The notes beneath the pieces are model-generated. The model saw nothing but the letters and a program-made list of their open reading frames with translations, was not told the origin of the DNA and did no database searches. A stretch of 64,000 nt of DNA from an uncultured Cellvibrionales bacterium (GTDB lineage Bacteria > Pseudomonadota > Gammaproteobacteria > Pseudomonadales > Dasaniaceae). Shown here in pieces: positions 45,601-54,990 of the stretch (position 1 is its first letter; each line of letters starts with the position of its first letter). The stretch spans positions 1 to 64,000 of the forward strand of contig CAJVZD010000017.1 of NCBI GenBank assembly GCA_913019905.1, in the 5' to 3' direction. The position numbers were made by a program, and so were the translations under genes.

Positions 45601-46644
45601 ATGAGTAAGCAGATCGCTGAAGGTTACGATATTCCCGCAGTAGAAAACTGGGTCAAAGAAAACGTCAGTGGCTTGACCCCTCCGTTTAGTTGGACTCGAC
45701 TAGAAGGTGGTCATTCTAACCTTACGTATCAACTACAAGATGCCAATGGCAAAGATGCTGTAATTCGCCGCCCTCCACAGGGCGAGCTCTTACCCAAAGC
45801 CCACGATATGAGCCGCGAGTGGTCGTTGATTTCCGCGCTGGGTCCAACCGCAGTGCCTGTGCCGGAAGCAATAGGTTTTTGTGAAAGCCCAGATGTGACC
45901 GGCGCCTGGTTTTATATTATGGGGTTGATTGATGGACGTCCGTTATATACTCAGGAAGAAACCGAAGCGTGGATTCCGGAAGATCGACGTGTGACTTTGG
46001 CACACTCCTTTTTTGACGCCTTAGCTGATTTACATTCGTTGGACCCGGACGAAATAGGTTTGAGTGAACTCGGGAAAAAAGAAAACTACGTCGGACGTCA
46101 GTTAAAGACCTGGTATCGTTCATGGAATTCGTCGATTGAGTTTGCTCAAATGGATGATCCTCGTGCTCATGAGTTACAGCAATTTTTTATGGACAACATG
46201 CCCGACCAGGGTAAAGCCCGGGTTGTGCACGGCGACTATGGACTGCACAATTGCCTGATTGGCGCTGACTCCAAGGTAGCAGCTGTCGTCGATTGGGAGA
46301 TTTCGACATTGGGAGACCCGCTCGCTGATTTAGCTTACGCGCTGAACCCATGGCCAGAGAACGAGGAGGAGCGAGCGTTGAACCTTGGCGGTGCAGGCGC
46401 ATCAGGTTTTCCTATCCGAAGTGAATTAGCGCAACGGTACGCAGAGCGTACAGGTCGTAATTTAGACAAACTTGATTACTACATCGGTTTCAACCGTTGG
46501 AAAACCGCAGCAATATTACACGGTGTTTACGCCCGTTATAAAGCCGGTCAAAAAAGTAGTGAAGGTATCGACATGGAGGAAATGCGCAATCGAATCCTGG
46601 CTTCGCTAGATCTCTCTGAACAAGCCGTAAATCGCCTCAAATAG
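45601..46644 (+). CDS. APH-type phosphotransferase, LvaA/ACAD10-11 kinase-like
   Basis: 347 residues of the aminoglycoside-phosphotransferase / choline-kinase fold: ATP-binding EGGHSNLTYQL, VIRRPP, Brenner motif VVHGDYGLHNCLI (catalytic Asp) and metal-binding VDWEISTLGDPLADLAY. The first residues (FSWTRLEGGHSNLTYQL, AVIRRPPQGELLPKAHDMSREW) match the kinase domain of ACAD10/ACAD11 and LvaA of the Pseudomonas levulinate pathway, which phosphorylate the 4-hydroxyl of 4-hydroxyacyl-CoA. The GAGGTAAAAA before ATG is a strong ribosome site. The next gene is an acyl-CoA dehydrogenase, as expected for that pathway. Confidence 0.88.
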   Translation: MSKQIAEGYDIPAVENWVKENVSGLTPPFSWTRLEGGHSNLTYQLQDANGKDAVIRRPPQGELLPKAHDMSREWSLISALGPTAVPVPEAIGFCESPDVTGAWFYIMGLIDGRPLYTQEETEAWIPEDRRVTLAHSFFDALADLHSLDPDEIGLSELGKKENYVGRQLKTWYRSWNSSIEFAQMDDPRAHELQQFFMDNMPDQGKARVVHGDYGLHNCLIGADSKVAAVVDWEISTLGDPLADLAYALNPWPENEEERALNLGGAGASGFPIRSELAQRYAERTGRNLDKLDYYIGFNRWKTAAILHGVYARYKAGQKSSEGIDMEEMRNRILASLDLSEQAVNRLK

Positions 46645-46831
46645 TGGTTTAAACCTGGGTGCCGAAAGCTGTTATTGATCAGTTAAGGCGCCCCAGCAAT
46701 TGAAAAGTTCTGTTTACAGCCGAGTGAAAATTCTGCTGTCGGCATCTTGGTTCGGCCCAGTGTCATTATCTGTGAGTCTTGTTTTTCGTAATTTGCAGTT
46801 AGTGATGAATAATTAATAATGGAGTAACAAT

Positions 46832-48079
46832 ATGTCTGATCCTTCAGAAAGTCTGTTTAATCTCGCCATGTCAGAAAAAGCGCAACCTTTAATATTTGCG
46901 GTAAAAAAACACATAACAGAAAACGTTGACCCCATTACAGAAGAGTTTTTTGCTCTGGATGAAGGCAAGGAAGATCGCTGGTCGCACCACCCACGACAGC
47001 TAGAACTTCTGGATGGCGCAAAGAAAAAGGCGAAAGAGTCTGGGCTATGGAATTTTTTCTTGCCAGACGCAGAAACGGGGGAAGGGCTTAATAACCTAGA
47101 TTACGCTTATATAGCTTCTGAATTGGGACGTAGCCCTTTGGCTTCGGAAACGCTAAATTGTAGTGCTCCCGATACAGGTAATATGGAAGTGTTAGAGCGG
47201 GTTGGCACGCAGGCACAAAAAGATGAATGGCTAACCCCTTTACTTAATGGCGAAATTCGATCAGCTTACGCAATGACCGAGCCTCATAATGCATCCTCTG
47301 ATGCTAAGAATATAGGCACTTCTGCCGTATTAGATGGCGATGAGTGGGTTATCAACGGAGAGAAATACTATATTTCAGGTGCCGGTGATCCTCGATGTAA
47401 AATACTTATCACCATGGTTAAGACGAGTCCGGATGCTTCTCCGTCGAAGCAGCAGTCAATGATCCTGATTCCTAAGGATCATCCTGGCGTAGACATCATT
47501 GAAGGAATGGGGGTTTTTGGTAAGGATGATGCGCCTCACGGCCATATGCACATTAAGTTTGATAACGTCCGCGTTCCGAAAGAGAATATGTTATTAGGAG
47601 AAGGTCGAGGTTTTGAGATTTCACAGGTTCGCCTCGGTCCAGGGCGTATTCATCACTGCATGCGTTCTATCGGTCAGGCTGAGAAAGCGTTGGAATTGAT
47701 GGTGAAACGTGCCGGTAGTCGTATTGCATTCGGAAAGCCTATCCTCAAGTTGGGGAAAAATTTAGAAGTCATTTCACGCGCAAGAATTGAAATTGATGCA
47801 TGTCGCCTGATGGTACTTCAGGCTGCTAAAGCGATGGATGTTCTCGGTAACAAAGAAGCCAGAATTTATGTGAGTGCGGTTAAGGCTATGGTTCCCGAAA
47901 AAGTGTGTATTATTATCGATCAAGCAATCCAGATGCACGGCGCCACGGGTATTTCTCAATGGACTCCACTGGCAGACATGTATATTCAGCAACGTTGTTT
48001 GCGGCTGGCTGACGGTCCGGACGAAGTTCACCACATGGTTGTTGGTCGTGCAGAAGCACAAAAACACGAGTCGTGGTAA
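46832..48079 (+). CDS. acyl-CoA dehydrogenase, ACAD10/11-like, paralogue 2
   Basis: 415 residues, the same length as paralogues 1 and 3, with about forty amino-acid differences from paralogue 1 by eye, mostly in the N-terminal 250 residues. The FAD/CoA motifs and the LADGPDEVHH end are kept. The DNA has many silent differences from the other two copies, so the duplication is old and selection has held the protein. It lies 187 bases after the APH-type kinase gene and is the copy in the most kinase-like context. GGAG sits 8 bases before the ATG. Confidence 0.88.
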   Translation: MSDPSESLFNLAMSEKAQPLIFAVKKHITENVDPITEEFFALDEGKEDRWSHHPRQLELLDGAKKKAKESGLWNFFLPDAETGEGLNNLDYAYIASELGRSPLASETLNCSAPDTGNMEVLERVGTQAQKDEWLTPLLNGEIRSAYAMTEPHNASSDAKNIGTSAVLDGDEWVINGEKYYISGAGDPRCKILITMVKTSPDASPSKQQSMILIPKDHPGVDIIEGMGVFGKDDAPHGHMHIKFDNVRVPKENMLLGEGRGFEISQVRLGPGRIHHCMRSIGQAEKALELMVKRAGSRIAFGKPILKLGKNLEVISRARIEIDACRLMVLQAAKAMDVLGNKEARIYVSAVKAMVPEKVCIIIDQAIQMHGATGISQWTPLADMYIQQRCLRLADGPDEVHHMVVGRAEAQKHESW

Positions 48080-48266
48080 AAAAGCCTTTTTGCGGATACA
48101 TATATCGCTTCGATATGACGCTTAAAATCCGTGTATGCCAGTTCCGCTGCGATGGAAATCCAGACGTTGTGTGTATATGTTTAGGAAAGATAGCAGATAA
48201 ACATGCAGGAAGGTTTGTAGAAAAATTTGTAGGATGAAAAGTTAACTTTACTAAAGGAGAAATAGC

Positions 48267-49514
48267 ATGGCTAATGCCGACGAAAGCTTGTTCAATCTTG
48301 AAATGTCAGAAAAAGCAAAACCGTTATATTTTGCTGTTATGAAGCATATTGAAGAAAATGTTGCGCCAATTACCGAAGAATTTGCAGCGCTTGAAGTGGG
48401 GAAGGAAGATCGTTGGTCTTGGCATCCACGGCAATTAGAGTTGTTGGAAGGCGCTAAGAAGAAAGCAAAAGAGTCAGGTTTATGGAACTTCTTTTTGCCA
48501 GATTCTGAAGTTGGCGAAGGTTTAACCAATCTGGACTACGCATATATTGCCACTGAATTGGGTAAATACCCATTGGCGTCTGAGTCGCTGAACTGTAGCG
48601 CGCCAGATACAGGTAATATGGAAGTGTTAGAACGGGTGGGAACAGAGGAACAAAAAGATAAGTGGCTAACGCCCTTGTTGAATGGTGAAATCCGCTCGGC
48701 CTACGCAATGACGGAGCCGAACGTGGCATCGTCTGATGCAAAGAACATAGGCACGGTTGCAGTTCTGGAAGGCGATGAGTGGGTAATTAATGGTGAGAAG
48801 TACTATATTTCAGGTGCCGGTGACCCGCGCTGTAAGATCATGATTACAATGGTTAAAACCAGTCCTGATGCTGCTCCCTCGAAGCAACAATCAATGATTC
48901 TCGTCCCCATCGATGCGGAAGGTGTTGAAATATTAGAAGGCATGGCAGTGTTTGCGGAAGATCATGCGCCGCGTGGACATATGCATATCAAATTTAATAA
49001 TGTTCGTGTACCGAAAGAAAACATGTTGTTGGGCGAAGGTCGTGGATTCGAGATATCTCAGGTTCGTTTAGGGCCTGGCCGTATTCACCATTGCATGCGC
49101 TCTATTGGTCAAGGTGAGAAGGCATTGGAGCTCATGGTAAAACGTGCGGGAAGTCGTATAGCCTTTGGTAAACCGATTCTTAAATTGGGGAAAAATTTAG
49201 AGTTGATTTCCCGTGCACGTATCGAGCTCGATGCCTGTCGATTAATGGTTTTGCAGGCAGCTAAAGCAATGGACGTGCTCGGCAACAAAGAAGCCCGCGT
49301 CTATGTGAGTGCTGTAAAAGCGATGGTTCCTGAAAAAGTATGCACGATTATTGATCAGGCTATTCAGATTCATGGTGCAACAGGAATTTCACAATGGACA
49401 CCATTAGCCGCAATGTATACCAATCAGCGTCACTTACGTTTTGCCGATGGCCCGGATGAAGTCCATCACATGGTTGTAGGACGAGCGGAAGCTCAAAAAC
49501 ACGATTCCTGGTAA
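48267..49514 (+). CDS. acyl-CoA dehydrogenase, ACAD10/11-like, paralogue 3
   Basis: 415 residues. It is the most divergent of the three in the substrate-facing parts (for example EEFAALEVG, EGMAVFAEDHAPRGHMH) but shares the invariant block from about 247 to 370. The end reads FADGPDEVHH, again with Asp in the catalytic-base position. It sits 187 bases after paralogue 2. AAAGGAG precedes the ATG. A strong terminator follows at 49603. The paralogues may serve different chain lengths or branch positions; this is inference. Confidence 0.88.
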   Translation: MANADESLFNLEMSEKAKPLYFAVMKHIEENVAPITEEFAALEVGKEDRWSWHPRQLELLEGAKKKAKESGLWNFFLPDSEVGEGLTNLDYAYIATELGKYPLASESLNCSAPDTGNMEVLERVGTEEQKDKWLTPLLNGEIRSAYAMTEPNVASSDAKNIGTVAVLEGDEWVINGEKYYISGAGDPRCKIMITMVKTSPDAAPSKQQSMILVPIDAEGVEILEGMAVFAEDHAPRGHMHIKFNNVRVPKENMLLGEGRGFEISQVRLGPGRIHHCMRSIGQGEKALELMVKRAGSRIAFGKPILKLGKNLELISRARIELDACRLMVLQAAKAMDVLGNKEARVYVSAVKAMVPEKVCTIIDQAIQIHGATGISQWTPLAAMYTNQRHLRFADGPDEVHHMVVGRAEAQKHDSW

Positions 49515-49919
49515 GGTATTTGGGATAGAGTGATAGGTCGAAAGTTGGCTGAGTCGACGTTTAGCTAACACCCTAAATATCACTTTGGGCCTGGGTATTG
49601 AAAACCTCCGATTTGCGAATCGGGGGTTTTTCTGTTTATACGTGTTTGTTAGAGCGGTTCGATTGACGGTTGATCGTTGTTGGTCGTTTGAGTTAGTTGA
49701 TTTACCTTTTCGAGTACGAGTCGGTCGCTATTCCGATAGTTCTTTAAAATGGCTAGGGCAAACAGTGATTTTGGGTCTAAGCTAATTGTATTGTGCATAT
49801 CAGAATATAGTCGACTCCTGCGTTTGTCGTTACGCTTGATGGGTAACGGAATTACGTTAATCAGTCGTTACCGCGCATTGGTCAACTTCAAGTGAAGTCG
49901 AGTAGTTGGTAGATAGAAA
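49515..49919. other. intergenic after the ACAD cluster
   Basis: About 400 bases, holding the terminator at 49603-49632 and nothing else recognised. A 66-codon frame at 49585 is a by-product of the terminator region. Confidence 0.45.
49603..49632 (+). terminator. intrinsic terminator of the ACAD cluster
   Basis: CCTCCGATT (49605-49613) pairs with AATCGGGGG (49618-49626, one G-U) around a 4-base loop, extended by AA/TT, and is followed by a T-run. It is a strong Rho-independent terminator about 90 bases after paralogue 3. Confidence 0.88.
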
Positions 49920-50612
49920 ATGAGTAAAGATAAAGTTATTGCCAGAGAAGAGCTGATTTCCAAAGTGGCGATCGGTTCAGCCATCCATGTGATTGGAGAA
50001 AATGGAAACTTAAAGTATCGAGCTAACGTTGTTGGATATGAAGGTGGTGTGTTATTAACATCGCTGCCTTCTGCGAAACAGCTGCAAAAAGATGACGTGG
50101 CTTATGGTGAGTTATTCCCTGATAACGTGCAATTAGTGATGCGTCTGATAGTCAATGGGGTTATCTATGCTTTTAAGTCAGAAGTCCGTGCCATCAACCT
50201 TAAATCGTGTAAATTACTATTGAGTTCATTGCCTAAGAACATTCAAATTCGCAAGTTACGCCAGGGAGTCCGTTACCCTTGCATGTTACAGGCGGGTCTA
50301 CTTATCGGCGAGACCAAGTACCGAGGGGTATTGCTCAATATTAGCGAAGGTGGTTGTTTATTTCGAATGAAGGCGTCTGTAAAAATCGAATCGATTAAGG
50401 GACTTATAGAAAAGAAAGTAACATCTAGTCTCAATGTCCGTTTTCCTTTTGAGGAAAAAAGTTCATCTTTTTACGTCATAATGAAATCGATTAAAGAGGA
50501 GCCCTCGGGCGATTTGTTACTCGGTATATCCTATGCGGAAAAAGAAGCGACTGACGTGATAAAAAAATACTTGGATTTTATGCAGCTTGAAGAACTTTCA
50601 GATTACCTATAA
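49920..50612 (+). CDS. PilZ-domain protein, YcgR-like
   Basis: 230 residues with a YcgR-like N-terminal beta domain (about 1-110) and a PilZ domain (about 115-225). The c-di-GMP-binding residues are there: RKLRQGVRYPC (RxxxR) and NISEGGCLFRM ((D/N)xSxxG). Such two-domain proteins couple c-di-GMP to motility or surface attachment, for example as flagellar brakes. No flagellar gene is nearby. The ribosome site before the ATG is weak. Confidence 0.85.
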   Translation: MSKDKVIAREELISKVAIGSAIHVIGENGNLKYRANVVGYEGGVLLTSLPSAKQLQKDDVAYGELFPDNVQLVMRLIVNGVIYAFKSEVRAINLKSCKLLLSSLPKNIQIRKLRQGVRYPCMLQAGLLIGETKYRGVLLNISEGGCLFRMKASVKIESIKGLIEKKVTSSLNVRFPFEEKSSSFYVIMKSIKEEPSGDLLLGISYAEKEATDVIKKYLDFMQLEELSDYL

Positions 50613-50738
50613 TCCGATTGGCTGGGCTGAAGTATCAAAAGATAGGTCTGGATGCTGGAAATCATTTTGTGTATGTTGGAGATCGACTCCCGCGATATAG
50701 GCATGGAAAAGCAATCTAAGCAGGCGGCTAATAGCAGT

Positions 50739-50790
50739 AGTGAACTAGTACAAGTGAACTATTACGAGTTAGTACCAGTGAGCTTAGATT
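50739..50790. repeat. imperfect 14-bp repeat cluster
   Basis: AGTGAACTAGTACA (50739), AGTGAACTATTACG (50753), then a shortened AGTTAGTACC and AGTGAGCTTAGATT (50777). It lies between convergent genes. Confidence 0.6.
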
Positions 50791-50814
50791 ACTTATTCCC
50801 GCAGTGACTCGTTT

Positions 50815-52473
50815 TTACCGTTCAATCAGTAATATGGAATTGTCTATGTCGGACGACAAGTAGATCCTGTTTTCTGCATCAACACTTACACCGGTAGGCA
50901 AAAAGCTACCAGGCAACATAGGATAACCTTTTAGCCCGATAGGCAAGTCTGTCGCAATCACCGTCTTGTTTTTATTAGCGTCTAAACTGACCAGTTGCTG
51001 GGCACCCACCTCGGCGACGATAAGAAGGCCATTGCTGTCAAATTCAATCCCTTCTGGACCGTTTAAACCTTGCGCCCACGTCGTTATCTTGCCGCTTTCA
51101 TGGTCGATGACTTTGATCATGCCACTCCCGGCTTCCGAGAAATAAATATTATTGGCTGCGTCTTCTGTTAAACCAATCGGTTCGGCAAGGTTTTCAGCAA
51201 GGACTTGCCGGTCATCCTGGTTTTTGACTAGCAGGATTCTTCCAGAGCCCGTTTCAGCGACGATCACGCTGCCGTCTTCACGTGCCAGTATACCGCTCGG
51301 CGCGAGAAAACCTGTCCATCTGAATTGTCTTTCGAAGGTCGTTCTATCGTGACCTTGAACAAAGCCGGCATTCGTCGAAGCGTTTACAATAACTTTATCG
51401 GTAGCCGATACAGCAACGGGATACTCGTGGTCGGAAATGATTCGCGAAATATCAGATACTTTACCTGTCTTCGTATCTGCTTTAGATAGGGAGAATGTGT
51501 CGGCAATGTAGAGTGTATCTCCAAGAATATCGATGCCAGCTGGAGTGGTTAGAGCGCCACCGACAATCGTTCGTATGTCGCCGGAAACACGATCAACCTG
51601 ATAAATCGCATTGTCAGACATATTAGTAACATAAAGATTATCTTTTGCATCAAAGGCGAGGTTATCAAGATTGCTGGGTGCTGTCGCGACAAGTTTCTTT
51701 TCACCGCTGGCAATGTCAACTTGGACAATTTCTCCCGTTTCGTTGTCGATGACATGCAGTATGCCTTTTGAGTCGAAATTGGCTGCCGCTGGTACAGTAA
51801 AGCCTTCAGCAATGACTTTTAACTCTCCGGAATCAATATCAACTTGTACTACTTGACCCTTAAACCACAAGGGGCCGTAAAGTTTCCCATCTGGCCCAAA
51901 GTCAAAACCGTTGAGGCCACCCATCCCCTCGATGATTTTCCGCGGTGGTTTTGCGCCATCTCTATCGATTTCGTATAAGGCGTCCCCCAAAAACACTTGT
52001 GTGGCAAATAAGCGTCCTTCAAGATTGTAGGCAATAGAGTTAATTCCGGGCAGTCCCTCAGCCAGTACTTTTAAATTACCCCGTGGATCCCGCGACATCA
52101 CTTTTCCTTCAGTAAATGCCGTCCAAGCTAGAATGCCGTCATCAGAAAACTCAAGGTCATCTGCTTGTCCTTCCGGTGCCGCTTGATACAAGCTAACATC
52201 TGAAGTGTTTGGGTCGACTTTGTGAATGTTCATTCCGACCACACTGCCGACGTAAATCATGCCGTCGCTATCGGTGGTTAAGCCGTGAATTCCATGGAAG
52301 TCGGAGCCTTCGACCAGAACTGAAACTTTTGCCGAAGCGTTTTCAGGCTTGCTAACTTCTTGATTCTTTGCATCCGTAACGGCATCTTTTGTCGAGCAAG
52401 CGGTTATCGTTAGTACTGCAAGTGAAATCGTTATGTGGCGTAAAATAGTGGTGAGAAGATTCTTATTATTCAT
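50815..52473 (-). CDS. beta-propeller lipoprotein (SMP-30/NHL-like)
   Basis: 552 residues from the ATG at 52473, which has GGAAA upstream; a longer frame to 52602 adds residues that overlap the end of the acylase gene and lacks a signal. A lipoprotein signal ends at ITAC (Cys about 25). The rest is a series of repeats of the type DSDGMIYVGS, AFDAKDNLYVTNMSDNAIYQVD, EGIEFDSNGLLIVAEVGAQQLVSLD, giving one or two propellers as in NHL, Vgb and gluconolactonase-like proteins. It is downstream of the acylase gene on the same strand (79-base gap). No catalytic residues can be assigned. Confidence 0.8.
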   Translation of the reverse strand: MNNKNLLTTILRHITISLAVLTITACSTKDAVTDAKNQEVSKPENASAKVSVLVEGSDFHGIHGLTTDSDGMIYVGSVVGMNIHKVDPNTSDVSLYQAAPEGQADDLEFSDDGILAWTAFTEGKVMSRDPRGNLKVLAEGLPGINSIAYNLEGRLFATQVFLGDALYEIDRDGAKPPRKIIEGMGGLNGFDFGPDGKLYGPLWFKGQVVQVDIDSGELKVIAEGFTVPAAANFDSKGILHVIDNETGEIVQVDIASGEKKLVATAPSNLDNLAFDAKDNLYVTNMSDNAIYQVDRVSGDIRTIVGGALTTPAGIDILGDTLYIADTFSLSKADTKTGKVSDISRIISDHEYPVAVSATDKVIVNASTNAGFVQGHDRTTFERQFRWTGFLAPSGILAREDGSVIVAETGSGRILLVKNQDDRQVLAENLAEPIGLTEDAANNIYFSEAGSGMIKVIDHESGKITTWAQGLNGPEGIEFDSNGLLIVAEVGAQQLVSLDANKNKTVIATDLPIGLKGYPMLPGSFLPTGVSVDAENRIYLSSDIDNSILLIER

Positions 52474-52552
52474 GTTATTTCCAATTTTGATGGCTAAGGC
52501 GAACACATTATATTTGTCGTCCAAATGAGATGGATGAGTATTGCGAACAAGT

Positions 52553-54703
52553 CTATGGTTCGTATTCCCGTTCGATATTGTCCTCCAGACTCGCAGAATC
52601 AAAGAAAGTATTTTTCATTTTCTCCTCGACAAATAGTGGCATTTGATCAGCGAAGTGGGGTGAGCTTTCATCTAATGTTGCGCTCCCGAACTGGTGAATA
52701 CTCTCAATTGATTGTTTACCCTCTTTATCCCAACTGACAAAGATAAAGAGACCATCACCACCACTGGCGGAAAGATGCCCGTGTTCTTCTAAACCCCTAC
52801 CGTAGACTGCTCGAAGTACGTCCGGACCACCGGCAACGGGCATATCCATCTTGCCCCGCTTGAGCCGATTAATTTCGCCCCAGGGAATATCGGTGCGGCC
52901 AAACTTTTGTAGCAGTGTGCCTACACATTTTTCGAATTCTTGTTTGACTGGCGGCGGTGTTTTCCTAGCTTGTTCTGAAATCCACTCTTCGCTAATGGTG
53001 CAGACTCCGAGCCCCGCCGCCATGTTGTCGATATCCGTGCCGAGATCCCAGTCTCTTAGCAGCTGTAGTGGTTTTTTGTAAGGGCTACCGTCCGCGTACT
53101 CGATCGCGAACAATTCCGCTAGGTATTTTATTGCTCGCGAATTCGCAGAATAGTGATTATCAAATTTGAGGTTGCGGAAATCGTCCTGAGTCATAGAATC
53201 GTTTTCAGAAAACAACTCAAGTCCTCGGGTAGCCCGGTTAGTCATTCTTTTAGGAAAGCCAAATGTTTCCGAAAAATCGGTTCTGGAAACATTATCGCCC
53301 TGGGCAGTCACTTCAAAAGGTGATTGATTGGTGCTCAAAAGAAAACCACTATCCGGATTGACAACCTGTGGCAATTTCGCAAAGGGAAGGTATTCGTCCC
53401 AAATAAGATCGCTGCGATCACCGGGTAAATATTCTTTCCAATTGCGTCCCTCCATCCGAATAGGCGACTGGGAGTTGTGGAAAAAACCGATGTTACCGCT
53501 GTCATCGGCGACAACGAAATTGAAACTTGATATTGCCAGACGGTCCATCGCTGTTTTCCATGTATTGAGGCTGTCAGCTTTGTTCATATCAAACCATTGT
53601 TGCGGTTGCTGAATTTCGCCATGCCCAGCGTATCGAATAGCATAACTACCGTGATCTCTTCGCAGTACCGGACCATGTTTAGAATAGAAAAGGTCTTGAT
53701 CGACAGTCCAATAGAAGTTGCCGAATAGTTTGACTTTAAAAGAGGCTTGTTTGATTTCAAAATCGAGCCATTGATCGTCGAGTCGATATTGATTGTCGTT
53801 GTTCGGATTGATTTCAAGTACATAAATGTCTACAAGATCGGGTTGGTTAACAGTGGCACCCCACGCGACATGTTTATTTGCGCCGACAGTGATAAGCGGC
53901 GATCCGGGAAAAGCCCCTCCCATAATATTCCAGCCTTCATCACTTTTTAGATGAGCTTCATACCATGCAACAGGTCCGGTGAGAGGTTGGTGCGAATTTA
54001 TTAACAAACGAGTACTGCCGTCGCTGGAACGCAACGGGGATATCGCGTAGGCATTAGACCCAACCGGCAGCGGTGTTTCTTCCACCAACTTCCATGCTGT
54101 CGAATTAGAGTCCATTGAAATTGTGTGTTTTCGAGTATCTTCAAACAACTCCATTATCGGTTTTTGAATGCCATAAAAAAGTAAGTGTTGAAGGGAAAAC
54201 GAGGCGACGAGATCTTTCGGCACAATGGGATAAAGTCCTTGATCGACCTCATCGGGGTTTTTCGCTGCCCAATAGTTTATGCCATCGGTAAATCCGATAA
54301 GAATTTCTTTTATTTCATCGGACAGAGCTGTGTCGTATTGTTGGTCTACCGAGGGCCATATGTTTAGCAGCTGCACCAGGTAATCCAGAGGAATGGATTC
54401 GTAGCCATTCGAAGCGCTTTGAATTCCGCGGTAAAACCGCATGGCATCTTCTATCGTTTGGTAATGATCCTCAGATTGCGCGAAGGCAAACCCGAACGCT
54501 GTGTCCCGGTCTTTCTTCCCTTCGATGTGAGGTACACCCCAGACGTCTCTTTTAATCGTCACTTGGTATTCTTGTCTTTTTTTCAAATACGCTTCAGGGT
54601 CAAAGTTATTGGGACTTATATAAGCGAGGAAAAAGTGGCCGACTAGCAATAGTATTAAAGGCGCGAATAGTAGTGCTTTCCAATGATTTTTTAGGGAGTT
54701 CAT
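52553..54703 (-). CDS. penicillin-acylase-family Ntn hydrolase (N-acyl amide hydrolase)
   Basis: 716 residues. A signal anchor (about 10-28) is followed by an alpha chain, a spacer and the beta chain, whose N-terminal nucleophile is the Ser in PVGSNAYAI (S216, reached after self-cleavage at G-S). Other family features are RDVWGVPHI near 53-60, INSHQP and the WGATVNQPDLVDIY region. The group includes penicillin G acylases and acyl-homoserine-lactone acylases. The signal fits the periplasm. It is first in a two-gene unit with the propeller lipoprotein. The substrate, lactones or other N-acyl compounds, is not decided by sequence. Confidence 0.85.
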   Translation of the reverse strand: MNSLKNHWKALLFAPLILLLVGHFFLAYISPNNFDPEAYLKKRQEYQVTIKRDVWGVPHIEGKKDRDTAFGFAFAQSEDHYQTIEDAMRFYRGIQSASNGYESIPLDYLVQLLNIWPSVDQQYDTALSDEIKEILIGFTDGINYWAAKNPDEVDQGLYPIVPKDLVASFSLQHLLFYGIQKPIMELFEDTRKHTISMDSNSTAWKLVEETPLPVGSNAYAISPLRSSDGSTRLLINSHQPLTGPVAWYEAHLKSDEGWNIMGGAFPGSPLITVGANKHVAWGATVNQPDLVDIYVLEINPNNDNQYRLDDQWLDFEIKQASFKVKLFGNFYWTVDQDLFYSKHGPVLRRDHGSYAIRYAGHGEIQQPQQWFDMNKADSLNTWKTAMDRLAISSFNFVVADDSGNIGFFHNSQSPIRMEGRNWKEYLPGDRSDLIWDEYLPFAKLPQVVNPDSGFLLSTNQSPFEVTAQGDNVSRTDFSETFGFPKRMTNRATRGLELFSENDSMTQDDFRNLKFDNHYSANSRAIKYLAELFAIEYADGSPYKKPLQLLRDWDLGTDIDNMAAGLGVCTISEEWISEQARKTPPPVKQEFEKCVGTLLQKFGRTDIPWGEINRLKRGKMDMPVAGGPDVLRAVYGRGLEEHGHLSASGGDGLFIFVSWDKEGKQSIESIHQFGSATLDESSPHFADQMPLFVEEKMKNTFFDSASLEDNIEREYEP

Positions 54704-54948
54704 GTCGCGCTCTTTTTATGATTCGGCGTAGTGTAATTGGATAATAAGAATCGAATTACTTAATGGTTTGGCTGTGCGTAAAGTTTTGATAAAGAATTGT
54801 ACTGTTGTTGAGTTCTCATTTTTTATTATATATCGGCGCTGTACGCTGAAAATATTTTATCTACGCTGCCGAGCTTGATATTTTAGCTTCGGCAACTTGC
54901 CACATTACAGTGCAGATCCGCTGGAAAAATAGGTAATTGATCAATTAT

Positions 54949-54984
54949 CAATTGCGTTAGAGTTCAGCCAATTGCGTTAGAGTT
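54949..54984. repeat. 16-bp direct repeat, 20-bp period
   Basis: CAATTGCGTTAGAGTT is present at 54949-54964 and again at 54969-54984, separated by 4 bases, just after the end of the enoyl-CoA hydratase gene on the minus strand. Confidence 0.9.
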
Positions 54985-54990
54985 TAATTA

